A stretch of DNA of 64,000 bases, taken from Isoetes taiwanensis (lineage: Eukaryota; Streptophyta; Lycopodiopsida; Isoetales; Isoetaceae). Position numbers and translations under genes: made by a program. The notes under the pieces were generated by a model that saw only the letters and a program-made list of their open reading frames with translations, was not told the DNA's origin and did not search any database. Shown in pieces: positions 22,541 through 33,700 of the stretch. The DNA is taken from the NCBI GenBank assembly GCA_021234155.1, contig JAJEKV010000027.1, positions 6,386,623-6,450,622 of the forward strand, written 5' to 3'. How positions within the stretch are numbered: the stretch's first letter is position 1; the number at the start of each line of letters is the position of its first letter.

Positions 22541-25500
22541 ATCGACATGCCTGAGCCGATTATTTCGGAGATGACCTTGTCATCCCATTGCTCCATGAAC
22601 TGCGAGTACTACCTTATCAGGTCCTTCTTAAGTACCCATGTCGCATCTTCCACCGGCAAGAGTTTCCACTTGACCAAATATTGGAGAAACTCTGATCTCC
22701 TTGTCTTCTTGATCGCCTTGTCAAGGATCAAGTCTGGGACTATCTCTAGCTGCTCTTATGTCATTTCCAACAACGTTGGCGTGTCCAAGACTTCTTCTGG
22801 GTTTGGAGTATGCTTCTTCAGCAAACTCACGTGGAAGACTTTATGAATTTTTAGGTGTGCTGGCAGCTCTAACTTGTAGGATTGGTTACCTACTCTCTTG
22901 GCTATTCTGAAGGGGCCAGCCCACCCAGCCCACCTTGGAGCAAGCTTCTTACAATTTCTGATGCGGAGCTTTGCCTGCTTCACTTTGATCTTGAGCCAGA
23001 CGTTGTCACCAACCTGGAACTCTCTGACCGTCCGGTGCTTGTCGGCGACGCTCTTTTGTCGACTCCTTGCTGCAAGAAGATATCCTCGGACCTCTTCTAC
23101 CAGCTGCTGCATGTCGGCCAACATTTGCTGCGAAACCTCTACCTTTGACACAGGATAACATTGGTAGACGTAGTTGATCATGAACGGCGACATCTGGGAT
23201 GATTCCTGCTTGGTGCTATTATAAGCGAACTCAAACAAGTGAATGTAATCTTCCCACTTACTCTGCTTGTTACAGACATAGTTTCTTAGCATATCTTCCA
23301 AGATTCTGTTGGTCCGTTCTGTTTGCCCATCCGTTTGAGGATGATAGGCCGTACTCATGGACAGCTTCATCTGGATCATCGCAAAAAGATCCTGCCAAAA
23401 GGCACTCATGAACTTCGGGTCTCTGTCGGAGATAATCTCTCTTGGCATACCATGGAACCTGAAGATTTCCTTCGTGAAGAGAGCCGCTGTATCCAAGGCT
23501 GTGTCGGTGGTCCTGCAAGGCACAAAGTGTGCCATCTTCGACAGCTTGTCGACCACAACCATCAGCGCATCTTTTCCTCTTGCTGTCCTCGGGAGCCCTG
23601 TTATGAAGTCCATACTGATGACTTCCCACTTAGCGTTCGGCACCGGTAATGGTTCCAATGCTCCCGAATTAAGTTGCTCTGCCGTCACGACACACAACTG
23701 ACACTCTTTGATATAGCGAGCTATCTGCTTCTTCATCCATGGCCAATAATAACTGCTGTGCACTTTGAAATATGTCTTCATAAATCCCGCGTGGCCAGCT
23801 ATTGGACTATTGTGGGTGTCGTGGAGAATCAACTTCCTCACTCCTGATGATTCAGGCACACACAACTTATTCTTATGGTACAAAAGGTTCTCACGAATTG
23901 GCTGCTGCTCGCCGCCGTCGTGACACAACTTACACTCTTTGATATAGCGAGCTATCTGCTTCTTCATCCCTGGCCAATAATAACTGCTGTGCACTTTGAA
24001 ATATGTCTTCATAAATCCCGCGTGGCCAGCTATTGGACTATTGTGGGTGTCGTGGAGAATCAACTTCCTCACTCCTGATGATTCAGGCACACACAACTTA
24101 TTCTTATGGTACAAAAGGTTACCTTCCTTCTTAAAATTCTTGAAGGTCTCCCTCTCCTTATCTGTTCTTGCCTCCTTGCACAAGCTCGCCCACACTTCCT
24201 TGAAGTCTGCGTCTGTCGGCAAGGTTTCTTCGATCTTCTTTCCGAAGTCGCTGGTGAGCGTCGAGATTGCGTTGCAGTGGACTCTTTGTTAGAGGATGCC
24301 TTGAGAGCACATCTGCTACCACATTGAGCTTCCCCGGCTTATAAACTATATCAAAATCGTATTCTTCGAGGAACTCCATCCACCTTCGCTGCCTCAGGTT
24401 GAGATGTGGTTGCATGAACACGTATTGGAGGCTCTGATGATCCGTGTCCAGCTGGAACTTCCTTCCCAACAGGTAGTGCCTCCAAATTCTTAATGCTCTG
24501 ACAACTGCAAGCAACTCTTGGTCATGAGTCGGGTAGTGCGTTTCGGCGTCGTTCATCTTCCGAGAGTCATAAGCTACTACTCGCTCTTCCTGCATCAGTG
24601 CTGCACCTGTGGCAATCTTACTTGCATCCGTCGCCACAAGTTTGTCCTTCTCGGGGTCTGGCAGGGTCAGGACGGGGGCGGTTGTCAAGGCTTCCTTCAA
24701 CATCTCGAATCTTGCTTGGGCTTTCTTCTGCCAGTGATCTGCCCAATCCTTTACTTTTTCCACCCTCGTCAAATCCGTTAGCGGGGCCGCTATTTTTGCA
24801 AAGTTCTTCACGAACTTCCTATAATACCCTGCTAGGCCAAGAAAGCTTCTGACCTCGTGGATGTTCTTCGGCGCCGGCCAATGTATGACTGCTTCAATCT
24901 TGGCAGGATCCGTTGAAATCCCCTCTGCTGAGATCACGTGCCCCAGATATTCTACCCTCTCCATTGCGAAGTGGCACTTCGACAACTTAGCGTACAACTG
25001 GTGCCTTCTTAGCTTCTCGAGCACTTTCCTTAGGTGTTGTACCTGTTCTTCCAGGGATTTGCTGTACACCAGAATATCATCAAAGAATACTATGACAAAA
25101 GTATCCAAAAACTCCCTGAAGATGTCGTTCGTAAGCCTCATGAATGTTGCTGGTGCGTTTGACAACCCAAACGGCATTACGGTGAATTCGTAATGCCCAT
25201 AACTGGTCCTGAATGTTGTTTTGTGGATGTCTTCTTCCTTAATCCTGATCTGATGGTACCCTGACCTCAGGTCTATCTTGGAGAAAACCTTCGCACCTTG
25301 GAGTTGATCCATCAGGTCGTCCGATCTGGGGAGTGCATTCTTATTCTTGATGGTGTGCTTGTTTAGCTGTCATCCTTCTTCTTCACATCCTCAAGCCTGT
25401 AATCTTCTCAAGCCTTCTTCTCAAGCCTGTAATCTATGCACATCCTCAAGCTGCCATCCTTCTTCTTCACAAAAAGGATAGGTGCCCCAAATGGTGAGAC

Positions 25501-25640
25501 GCTAGGTCTAATGAACCCTAGGTCAAGCAACTCCTACAATTGCTTCTTCAACTCAGCTAGCTCTTGCGTCGTCATCCTGTACGGCGCTTTGCTCGTCGGC
25601 TTTGTACCTGGTTCGAGTGCTATCTCACACTCGATTCCCC
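22541..25640 (-). pseudogene. Gypsy-1 pol: RT, RNase H, integrase with duplicated zinc finger, chromodomain
   Basis: Pol reads downward from about 25640. Reverse transcriptase at 25312-24700: [30 protein letters not shown] and the catalytic [10 protein letters not shown]. RNase H follows ([27 protein letters not shown]). Integrase at 24222-22756 has the core NAKWEVISMDFITGLPR, EIISDRDPKF and YHPQTDGQTERTNR. Its HHCC zinc finger (HDTHNSPIAGHAG ... CKLC) is present twice, as an in-frame 231-bp tandem duplication. The C-terminus has the GPY/F-type region (WAGPFRI, HKVFHVSLL). After a TGA at about 22756, the frame continues into a chromodomain (EIVPDLILDK, FLQYLVKWKLLPVEDATWVL) ending near 22541. 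A locally scrambled repeat at 25365-25475 breaks the RT N-terminus. Not functional as it stands. Confidence 0.88.
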
Positions 25641-26996
25641 TGTAAGGAGGAATCTGCTTGATCTCGTCTGGGAAGAGGTCATGGAACTCCTTTACCAACT
25701 TAGCTACCTGTTTTGGTAATTTGCTGAGCACCTTATCTTCCTTGCTTTCTTCTGAATCGGGCTCTTCGATCTGAAGCTTGAAGACATAGGCTACCTGCTC
25801 GCTCTTTATGCACTTGAGCAGCCGCTTACTAGACATACACTGTATGATAGGAACAACTTCCTTACCTGCAATTTCTATGATTTTGCCATTGGGCGCCATC
25901 AAGGTCACTTTACGGTTCCTACAGTCGATGATGGCCTTTGCTGGAGCGAGGTACTCCATGCCGATGATCAAATCATACTTCCCGATGTTCATCACTTTTG
26001 CTCCCATTTGGATGTTGATCCCTGGCAAATCGATGTCGAAATTTATCCTCTTGCCTGCCGTGTGTCTCACTGCCCTGCTTGCTAACACCACGGGTCTCGG
26101 CTTTGACTTCAACGGCTTGAGCTTCAACATCTCAACCATTCTTAGAGACGCAAAGTTGTGGGTGCTCCCCGTATCTATCAGGACTATGAAAGACTTGGCC
26201 TTGGCCTTCCCGACTGTGGAGATTACTTGATACTGATTTTCTGCTTGGTCTGAATCTATGGCTGCAAAGATATTACACTCACCCTGAATGAAGTCGTGTG
26301 CTTCCCCGCCGTCGTCGTCAGAGGGAGTCTCCCACCCACCCAACTCTGCAAATGCCGCATTCATGACAAAAGGGCAGTTTGCTATTCTGTGGCCTGGCTG
26401 GAAGCACCCGAAGCAGAGCTGTTTCTCAATGCACTCCTGCCTCTTCTCCTTAGGCATTGCTTGTAAAAAGGATCAGACCGCTTTCGAGTAGTTTGACCCT
26501 TCTTGCTGCGGCTTATCTTTGAAGGATACCTGTTTCTTTTCCTGCTACTTCCCATAACTGCCACTGTATGGAGCCTTTGCTGGTCCTGGACTGGCTGCTC
26601 TAGGGCTATAACTCCTCGATGCTTTGCCCTTATCTTGATAGATGCTTCTTTGTTTACATGCGCCTTCGCTCGAGGGCGGGTCCTTGCAGCCGACCGCTTT
26701 CGATTCGATTCGGACCGATCTTGTCAGGGTTGATTGCTCTTACCAGCTTCCTTATCTCATCGTTTAATCCCTCGATGTACCCTTCCACTGCATGGCGTTC
26801 ACTCAGCTTTGGCACATAAAGCCTCAGTTTCATGAACTCTTCCGTGTATTTCTGCACGGATTTGTTGCCCTGCTATAGCCGATAGAATTGCTGCATCATG
26901 TGGCATTTGTGCTCCCTTGGCACATAGTGGCGCTTGAATGCTGTGACGGTCCAGGGGAATATACGCCATAAATACGTATATTTCTGGATCCGTCAC
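25534..26996 (-). pseudogene. Gypsy-1 gag 3' part and protease
   Basis: This is the downstream half of a gag gene split by Gypsy-2; its upstream half is at 39755-40423. The capsid part (KYTEEFMKLRLYVPKLSERH, IEGLNDEIRKLVRAI) lies at 26857-26654. The zinc knuckle CFGCFQPGHRIANCP and the aspartic protease site VLIDTGSTHNFASL are in the frame 26457-25534. The latter ends with the first motif of reverse transcriptase (APYRMTTQELAELKKQL). A frameshift near 26460 separates capsid from nucleocapsid. The protease would mature the Gag-Pol precursor in the particle. Confidence 0.85.
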
Positions 26997-28582
26997 TATA
27001 CAAGTCTATCATTCATAGCCTTGTATACCATAAGTTGTGGCACTAGGGGGCATGACCAAGTTATTCTCATAACTTAGCCAACCATAGGTTTAGACCATTA
27101 TCCACGTGGCCTTAACCTATTGGGCACCCGCCACACAGGACTCACCCGATTGGTGCCACGTGGCATCCTAAGTGGACCTAGCTCATATAGGCCTAAACCC
27201 TAACCCTAGGCCTCTTTCAAGCCCTAGCACCTAGAGACTCACCTACTGCGTTGAAACCCCGTTTGAACATCGCTTCTTGTAGCATAGCATAGGCTGGTGC
27301 AAGCAGCCCGGCCCCAGGTAGACTCGTTCTTGGAGCAAGAGCATTTGGTGAGTCGAAGACCATGGAGGCTTGGGATCACGGAGGGAGAGCATCGGGAGCA
27401 GGTATGTAGGATAGTAGTTGTGATAGCTCATCTGGGATTAGCATTCCAGATGTGCTAGTATTTTGTATCTAGAGTAGAGCCATCCTAGAACCCATATTCA
27501 ACATCTTGAACCCTAATCAAGGAACCCTAACTATTAGTTAGTTGTATGATTAGGTTAAGATGTTCTTCTTATGGTTATTCTCATGATGTGATGATGATGT
27601 GATGATGGTTGATCATGTTGCTCCTCTTGTATTGGGAAGGGGGTAGAGACCTAGAGCCATATGTAGTATGCTCCTAGAGTAGATCCCTTAGTTCCTATTT
27701 GTTGCGGCCTATGCATAGGAGCCCACCAGGCTATTGAGGCTCTGATATGACTCAAGCACCGGATAAGGGGCTAGAGGGAAAGTGGAGGGAGGATCCCCGC
27801 CGGTGGGGGGCCGGGGGATCCCATAGTGGGCTAGGCTTATGGTCGGGTCACCGTGTGGGCGAGCATGGGTCCGACACCTCACGGGGCAATGGTGTTGCCC
27901 GCCTCTCGGGAGCTGCAAGTGTTGGCTTGGCTCTCGTTTTGGGGGTTCGGTCGGCACGAATCGTGTGTGTGTCCACGATTCTCTAGCCGCCCATGGCACC
28001 TCTAGACCACAGGAAGGGGAGATGCAACCCTTCTGCCTCATCGGACGGGGAGATGCAACACGAGTAGTCCCGATGGGTGATGCCATGGGATTGCGTGTAT
28101 CAGGAAGGCTAGAGTCCTGTCGAGCCTGATCTAGCCCATCGCAAAAAGTATGCACGGGAGGGGCGGATGGAGTGGTCAACCCTAGCCATTGTTCTATGCC
28201 AGCCCACCGCCATTGCCATGACTCGGTGCGCTCTCTATCTCGAGGCCTAGCCCGGTCGGTCACCCTCCTTACAGTCCGAGCGGGGGGGAGCTCTCGTTTT
28301 ATGGTTTGTGATTATCATCTTTGCATTGGTTTATGTGCGATGCACTACCCTCCGAGGTAGTATTTGTATATGTTTTATGCTAGTTCTCGACGTGTTCTCG
28401 CTTCTTCATTTGTTATAGGAGCCCATGGGGAAGGGCGCAAGAAGACACCTTTCCGTGTTCCCTCCCCGCACTAAGAGTCACCTCGAGTGCGGGGTAGGCG
28501 AAGGGCCCATCGCGCGGTTCGAGCGGATGGGGATTTCTGCCGTATACTCGGGGTGGCCGTATGTTTAGCGTGGGGCGCCACA
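26942..28582 (+). repeat. 5' LTR of Gypsy-2
   Basis: 1641 bp, pairing with 38123-39754. The two copies differ by many short indels, often in G or C runs. A weak TATA-like CATATAG (27184-27190) is followed by a telobox AAACCCTAA (27195-27203). GC content is high in the 3' half. Confidence 0.92.
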
Positions 28583-28583
28583 A

Positions 28584-28600
28584 TGGTATCGAGCAATGTT
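28584..28600 (+). other. primer-binding site of Gypsy-2
   Basis: Directly after the LTR: TGGTATCGAGCAATGTT, matching the Gypsy-1 site (TGGTATCAGAGCAATGTT) with one base missing; complementary to initiator tRNA-Met. Confidence 0.75.
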
Positions 28601-29156
28601 CTTGGTTGACCAAGAACTAGCACTGACCATAACCATGAAGTAGTCTAACAGGCCTATAGGGGTGTGAAATAAACATTTCCACCATCGAAACTTGAAAATG
28701 GGGAAAAATTTTCTCCTAGGTAGTGGGTCAGGACTTAGGTTAAGTGTTAGACGAAGGTTTGAGTGAGTCAAACGCACCTTCTAGTAAATTTGGAGTGAAA
28801 ATCATGCATCTGCATCAAATTTCACCTAAAATGGGTCGAAGAATCATGCCAATCGGAGACCCGGTGAAAAATGGCATAAATTCATAGATTGCACTTCGAA
28901 CCATTAGAAAAAAATTTGAAATTCAAGTATAATATCAATTAATATGGATTTAACATATACATTAATAATTAAATAAGTACTAAATATCTTGTAATTAATA
29001 AGTGTGGCTAATAAATAGGGGGTAATTATGGTAGGAGAATATTCTCAGGGACCCTCCTCTTTAAATATCTCTGACACCTCATTTTTCCCTCCAAACTTTC
29101 CTCCACCTTCTCTCTCTTGACCAGCCTATCCCCACCCGTTTTCTAGACCGTTAAGT
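28601..29156 (+). other. 5' leader of Gypsy-2
   Basis: About 560 bp of untranslated leader between the primer-binding site and the lORF1 start. It has no clear open frame on the element strand and is AT-rich in its 3' half. Confidence 0.5.
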
Positions 29157-29993
29157 ATGGCAAGAACCAAACAAACCCTGAGGAAGCCGGGGGGCGCCCC
29201 ACACTCTCGATGGCGAACCTAGCGGCGGGGACGCCATGTGAAGAAGATCAGGAGCACCTCCACCCAAGAAGGGGAAGAGGAGCTTCCCCACAAGAAGCTA
29301 AAGCCAGCCATCGCACCTATCACGATGTGCCGAGCAGCCCCTCGCCGGCAGTGAACGCGAAGAACCGACGACCCGGCCACTTCGGGGCCACGCACAACCG
29401 GGCGGAAGAGCAGAGGAAGAGCAGTCCGCCAGCCAGTGGACGGCTTTGGCCTTCGCCAAGGAAGAAGGGCAAGGAGAAGGTTGCGGAGTGGCCAGAAGAG
29501 AGGGCCGCAAGGAGGAAGAGGGAGCGCGAGGAGGAGCCGCGCGGCGAGTGAGGAGGGAAGAGAAGAAACGACGGTCCCCGCCGAACCGTCGTGATAGAGG
29601 AGCCTCCCCGGCGCGAGGAGGAGCACGTGGAAGAAGAGGAGCAGGAGGAAGAAGAGCAGGAGGAAGAAGAAGAGCAGGGGGAAGGGGCGGACCCAAGACC
29701 ACCTTACCCAAGCAGGGCCTAAGCCACCTAAGGTGGTAAAGAAGCGTATATGGGCGAAAGGGCCTTCGCCTTTGAAGGAGGACCGTCTCTGGCGGTGCAG
29801 CCAAGGCATACCAAGAATACCTTCGCCGGTGGACGAGGTATAATGATTGGTACCGCCAAGCAAAACATCCAACAAGACCATGGAGGGACGGGACGCCAAA
29901 GAACCAGCCTAAGCCCGCCCGAGAAGGCCGAAGAAGCGAAGAAGGTCCACCATAGGCCTAATTCGCAGACACTCCCGTGTCTTAGGGGAGATT
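29157..29993 (+). pseudogene. Gypsy-2 leader ORF1 with histone H3-like N-terminus
   Basis: The ORF starts at ATG 29157 and begins MARTKQTLRKPGGAP. Histone H3 begins MARTKQTARKSTGGKAP, so residues A1-T6, R8 and K9 coincide, and a GG-AP pair follows as in H3. The frame is lost after about 20 codons and continues in others (HPRRGRGASPQEAKA at about 29275; RKKGKEKVAEWPEERAARRK at about 29460; PSPLKEDRLWRCSQGIPR at about 29765). The protein would be GC-rich, basic and Glu/Arg-rich in the middle, with a more ordered C-terminal part (PVDEVYNDWYRQAKH) resembling the position of YNSYYQANK in Gypsy-1. It is the first gene after the LTR, like its counterpart at 42834-44048. The match to H3 is seen; the function is unknown. 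Confidence 0.65.
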
Positions 29994-30950
29994 AGACACT
30001 TTCAGCAAAGGCACTAATCTCCCCGATTAGGGAAGGCACCTTTTGAGCGACTCATGAGGGAGGTGATGGCGGAGTTCGCCACCCACTACTGAGTGACGCC
30101 GCTCACAACTCGGGTGTTGCAAGTAGCCTGAGGCCGAGCTCACCCAGCTTGTTTGAGGAAGGGAACCTCTCGCACGATCCACGCCAAGAGGGTGACTTTG
30201 ATGCCCAAGGATATATATTTTATGCCGTGATCCGCAAGGAATATCCTTGAGGATGCATTTTTGTTCAAACTAATGTAATTATTAAGTTTTCCCCATAAAT
30301 ATAAAATTTTGTTTTGCAATTAGTAGTAGATAAATCCTTCCTGCATTAGATAATTTTTTTTTTAATTCGGCGACCCCCGAAATCGGGTCACACCGCCGCC
30401 GGACCCGCTGCGTCTGACGCAGAGTAGGCGTTCAAGGCTTTCGACCCGTTTTTATAAAAACTTTATCAATTTAAGGTCTAATTCATGTAAGAAAAACTCC
30501 TAGTTAGATTAGAATCGTCCAAATAGTCATCCTAGCAATTCGAATTCTTCAAAAATCCACAGCAGAACTTAAAATAGACCCAAATCGGGTCACACCGCGC
30601 CAGACCCGCCTGCGCCCGCGACGCAGAGGCATTTCGCGCGCTCTGACCCGATTTCGGTCAATTTTTCGCCCAATTGACCAATTTTGACCCAACAAACTGC
30701 CATGTAGCGTTTCTTGCTTTGCTTTGTTTAGAATTGCACTTCATAGTAGCTCATTTGGACACCCAGGGCCATAGATTTGGAGTCTTCCCCATCAAGAACC
30801 TTTTGTGCCGGATTTTCGAGGCACCCCTAGTCTATAAAAGGGACCCTCATTTGTCATTTTTTCCCATTAGAGTTGCTCTCGGCCCCCTTTGGCGATTTCT
30901 TTGGCTTTTGCTCATTTCCATCAGCCATTTTCCATAGCTATTCCTGTTCA
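29994..30950 (+). other. inter-ORF leader of Gypsy-2 with two hairpins
   Basis: A non-coding stretch between lORF1 and lORF2 containing two related hairpin segments (30380-30451 and 30582-30654; see separate entry). The remainder is AT-rich with no gene. Confidence 0.6.
30380..30654 (+). repeat. two related hairpin segments, Gypsy-2
   Basis: Segments of 72 and 73 nt both begin AAATCGGGTCACACCGC and end with the complementary GACCCGTTT or TGACCCGATTT. An inner CTGCGTC-TGACGCAG stem is obvious in the first. They sit between lORF1 and lORF2, the position occupied by the 67-nt hairpins in Gypsy-1, but have unrelated sequence. Confidence 0.7.
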
Positions 30951-32474
30951 ATGGCGCCCTCAAGCTTTGTCAGATGGTATAATGAGACCAATCACATTCG
31001 TGATTGTCCCCCTGAACAAGTCTTCCATGTTTTTGATTATCTCTTTGATCTCCATGCCACTCGACTAGAACTCCATACTACACCGACGACATCATTTGTC
31101 AATATGATCGTGAGGTCTTACCACAGGAAGTTAGCTTGCCACCTAGGGGAGGGAAATGGGTTTCTCTAGATTCTCTTGCTCAAGCCATAGGTGGGGATCG
31201 GGGGTAAGAACAAGCTATGGGATAGAACCGAGAAACATGCCGAGACTACATGACTGTAAGCATCATAGGCATAGGTACCTCTCAAGCCAGGCGATTTTTA
31301 GCATTGTTCATAAAGTATAGGCGGTTAACCAACTGGGGAGCCGTCAATCCAACCCTTGATTTGGCACCTCGACACCCGAAAGCCACCGTGATAAGCATCC
31401 GGAGATCCGGACCTTAGCATACGAACACTACGGCTCCACATCAGAAGCACCTACGTTGCAAATCGAAAGCGGGATTACGAAGAGGAAGAGGAAGAGAACC
31501 AAAGGCTGGGGAGATGAGGGAGGCAAGAAGGATGGAGAGGCGATATAGCTTCGGCAAGAATGTGAAGCGCTAAGGCGGGACTTTGAGCCACCAATGGGCA
31601 TCACGGGCCTCACCCCAGTAATCGTCGATGGCGAGGAGTACATATTCGCCACCGACATCCTCAACCTCCCCTATTGCCAAGAGGAGAACCTCAGGATAGA
31701 CGAGCTCCTAGGTCTAATTGCGGGGAGCAGGGGTAGTGACTTCATCGACTACTCCTACCGGGGAGATACCAAGGGAAGTAGCGGAACGACATTCCTATCT
31801 GGGGAAACTATGTCGGACATCCGGGCATACCAACAGGATAAGGCGGATGTATCGACAGCGAGGGAACCCATCATTCGAAAGAAGAATTTCAGGAAATCCA
31901 AAGCAGGTTGTACAAGCCGGGAAGGGGCCCAAGCGCCAGCAGACCAGTGCGCTCCATGAGTACGCGAGAAGCTTGTAGCAGCATCAATTTGGAGAGTGCA
32001 ACTACTATGTGGAGAGACCATGAGGATCTTATGGCATTGGACATCTTCGGCGAAGCAGCTGGGAGAAAAGGTACGGGCACCGGGGGCAGAACCAAGGGCA
32101 AGTCACTCAGGTACTATCTTCCGGCCCTTAGCCAGGGGCAGATGATAGTTTTCCATAAAGAATTTAGCCCAAGAGGTGAAGAGTCCGTAGCACTCCTTAT
32201 AGCACTTTCGGGCTTTGGTCAGCATGCGAGAATAGATGTGAAAGTAGACCATGTTATCCTCTTCAAGAGATCAGTAGCACTTCATGCTCTCGACTTCGCA
32301 AGGGGCCACCTCAGGGATGCGCACTTGTCAGTAGTGGCGGCAACTGCACCAGAACTCCCAGCACCACAGGTAGCAAGAGCATTGGAGGGAGGATCGGCGG
32401 CTAGAATCCTGCAGAACATGGGCAAGGGCACAGGATTCAAGAAAATCAAGGACTTCTTCAAGCGACATCATTGA
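30951..32474 (+). pseudogene. Gypsy-2 leader ORF2, conserved protein of unknown function
   Basis: Starts at ATG 30951 (MAPSSFVRWYNETNHIRDCP). After a degraded stretch (31170-31590) it continues with GITGLTPVIVDGEEYIFATD and, shifted, to the TGA at 32472-32474. The C-terminal third is clearly homologous to the Gypsy-1 protein at 40598-42154. Shared blocks are SLRYYLP, PRGEE, LIALSGFG-HAR, VDHVIL-KR-VAL and DFA, ending in a basic tail (KKIKDFFKRHH). I know no named domain with this pattern. Conservation in two diverged elements upstream of gag suggests a real element gene, not a captured scrap. It could be an RNA-binding, particle-associated or nuclear protein; nothing seen decides between these. 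Confidence 0.7.
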
Positions 32475-32763
32475 TGGAAGAATTGCTTGCTAACTTAATT
32501 AAAGTACATTGTAACTCCTTTTAAGTATTATCATGAAGTCCATTAAATGTATTCCTATATACTAATTAATGTATTACCATGATTTTGACTTGTAAATGAA
32601 ATTTTCATATGATTTCTTTTGTACCTAACAACAATTTAATTGTAAGCAAAAATGACTATTGTCTAAACTTAACATTATGTATTGATGATCGACCCTTGCA
32701 GCAAGGAACTCAAGTGCAGGATCTCAGGACCAGCACCGACCACGCAATTGGGTTCCAAGGAAC
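32475..32763 (+). other. spacer before Gypsy-2 gag
   Basis: About 290 bp, AT-rich, no gene. The gag start context is uncertain: open frame runs in from 32764, with the first good ATG at 32800. Confidence 0.4.
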
Positions 32764-32799
32764 TTGTTTGGCAGAGAACAAGAAGATTTTGAGCAGGAT

Positions 32800-33700
32800 A
32801 TGTCACCAGAGGCAGTCAATGCAAGGTTGGTGCAGATGAGGAACCAGATGCAACATCTCATCAACTGGGCGACACCTCTCATGAATGCACAGGAAGATGG
32901 TCCTCCACCGCCACCTTGTCCTCCAGGTGGTGACGAAATTCCTCAACAGGAAGGGGAGGGCAACCACGGCAACGTCAGGGACAGGAGACGAAGAAGGAGA
33001 ACCAGGAGTCCATCACCATCTAGCTCCAGCACATCAGATAGTTCTTCCAGTGAGGACAGCTCTAGCTCCGACAGTGACTCTGGCACACCTAAGGCAAGGA
33101 AAAGGGCAAGAAAGACAGATGATTACCGGAAAAAGGTGGATAGTGCTATGAGCAATGTGTGGAAGACAAGGAAGCTCGGCCAGTTCTCAGGGAAAGATAG
33201 ATCAGGCATGGAGGCTGAAGCATGGCTGGATGAAATGGAAGAATTTGGCAACTCATATGGTATGAAAGACAAGGACATAGGGAAAGTTGCTACAGCTAAC
33301 CTTATTGGACCGGCAAGGATCTGGTGGAAGGGATATGCTAAATCCAACAAGCTGAAGAGGAACAACTGCAGGTTCAAGACCTTCAGCAAGGCTTTCCGCA
33401 AGCACTATGTGCCAAGGTCTCATACTAGTAGACAGATCCAGCAGTTCTACAGGTTGAATCAGGGTAGTTTATCAGTGGCTAAGTATACAGAAGAATTTAT
33501 GAGGCTCAGGCTGCATGTTCCTGGAGTCTCAGAGAGGCAAGCCGTGGATACTTACATTGAGGGGTTGAACAGCAATATCAAGAGGCTTGTAAGAGCAATC
33601 AACCCAAGGTCAGTAGCGCAGGCCGAAGATAAAGCTATGTTTCAGGTGCTTCCAGCCAGGGCACCGAACACATGATTGTCCATTCGTCATGCAGTCAGCC
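32800..33700 (+). pseudogene. Gypsy-2 gag
   Basis: From ATG 32800: MSPEAVNARLVQMRNQMQHL, a coiled-coil-like start. Then come a proline run, an Arg-rich patch (RDRRRRRRTRSPSPSSSS) and a long acidic Ser/Asp stretch. The retrotransposon capsid domain follows (AWLDEMEEFGNSYGMKDKD, RIWWKGYAK, KYTEEFMRLRLHVPGVSERQ). A frameshift near 33640 precedes the CCHC knuckle (CFQPGHRTHDCP with its first Cys just upstream). Gag forms the particle and packages the RNA. The RS-like and DSS-rich linkers are also present in the Gypsy-1 gag. Confidence 0.85.

Noticed and set aside
23270-24327. Several open frames of 70-120 codons in other frames across pol of Gypsy-1
   Set aside because: Shadows of the integrase and reverse transcriptase frame; no independent motif.
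29219-29899. Long minus-strand open frame (226 codons) and an overlapping 168-codon frame in the GC-rich region
   Set aside because: Leucine- and arginine-rich shadows of the GC-rich, purine-rich lORF1 sequence of Gypsy-2; no domain and wrong strand for the element.
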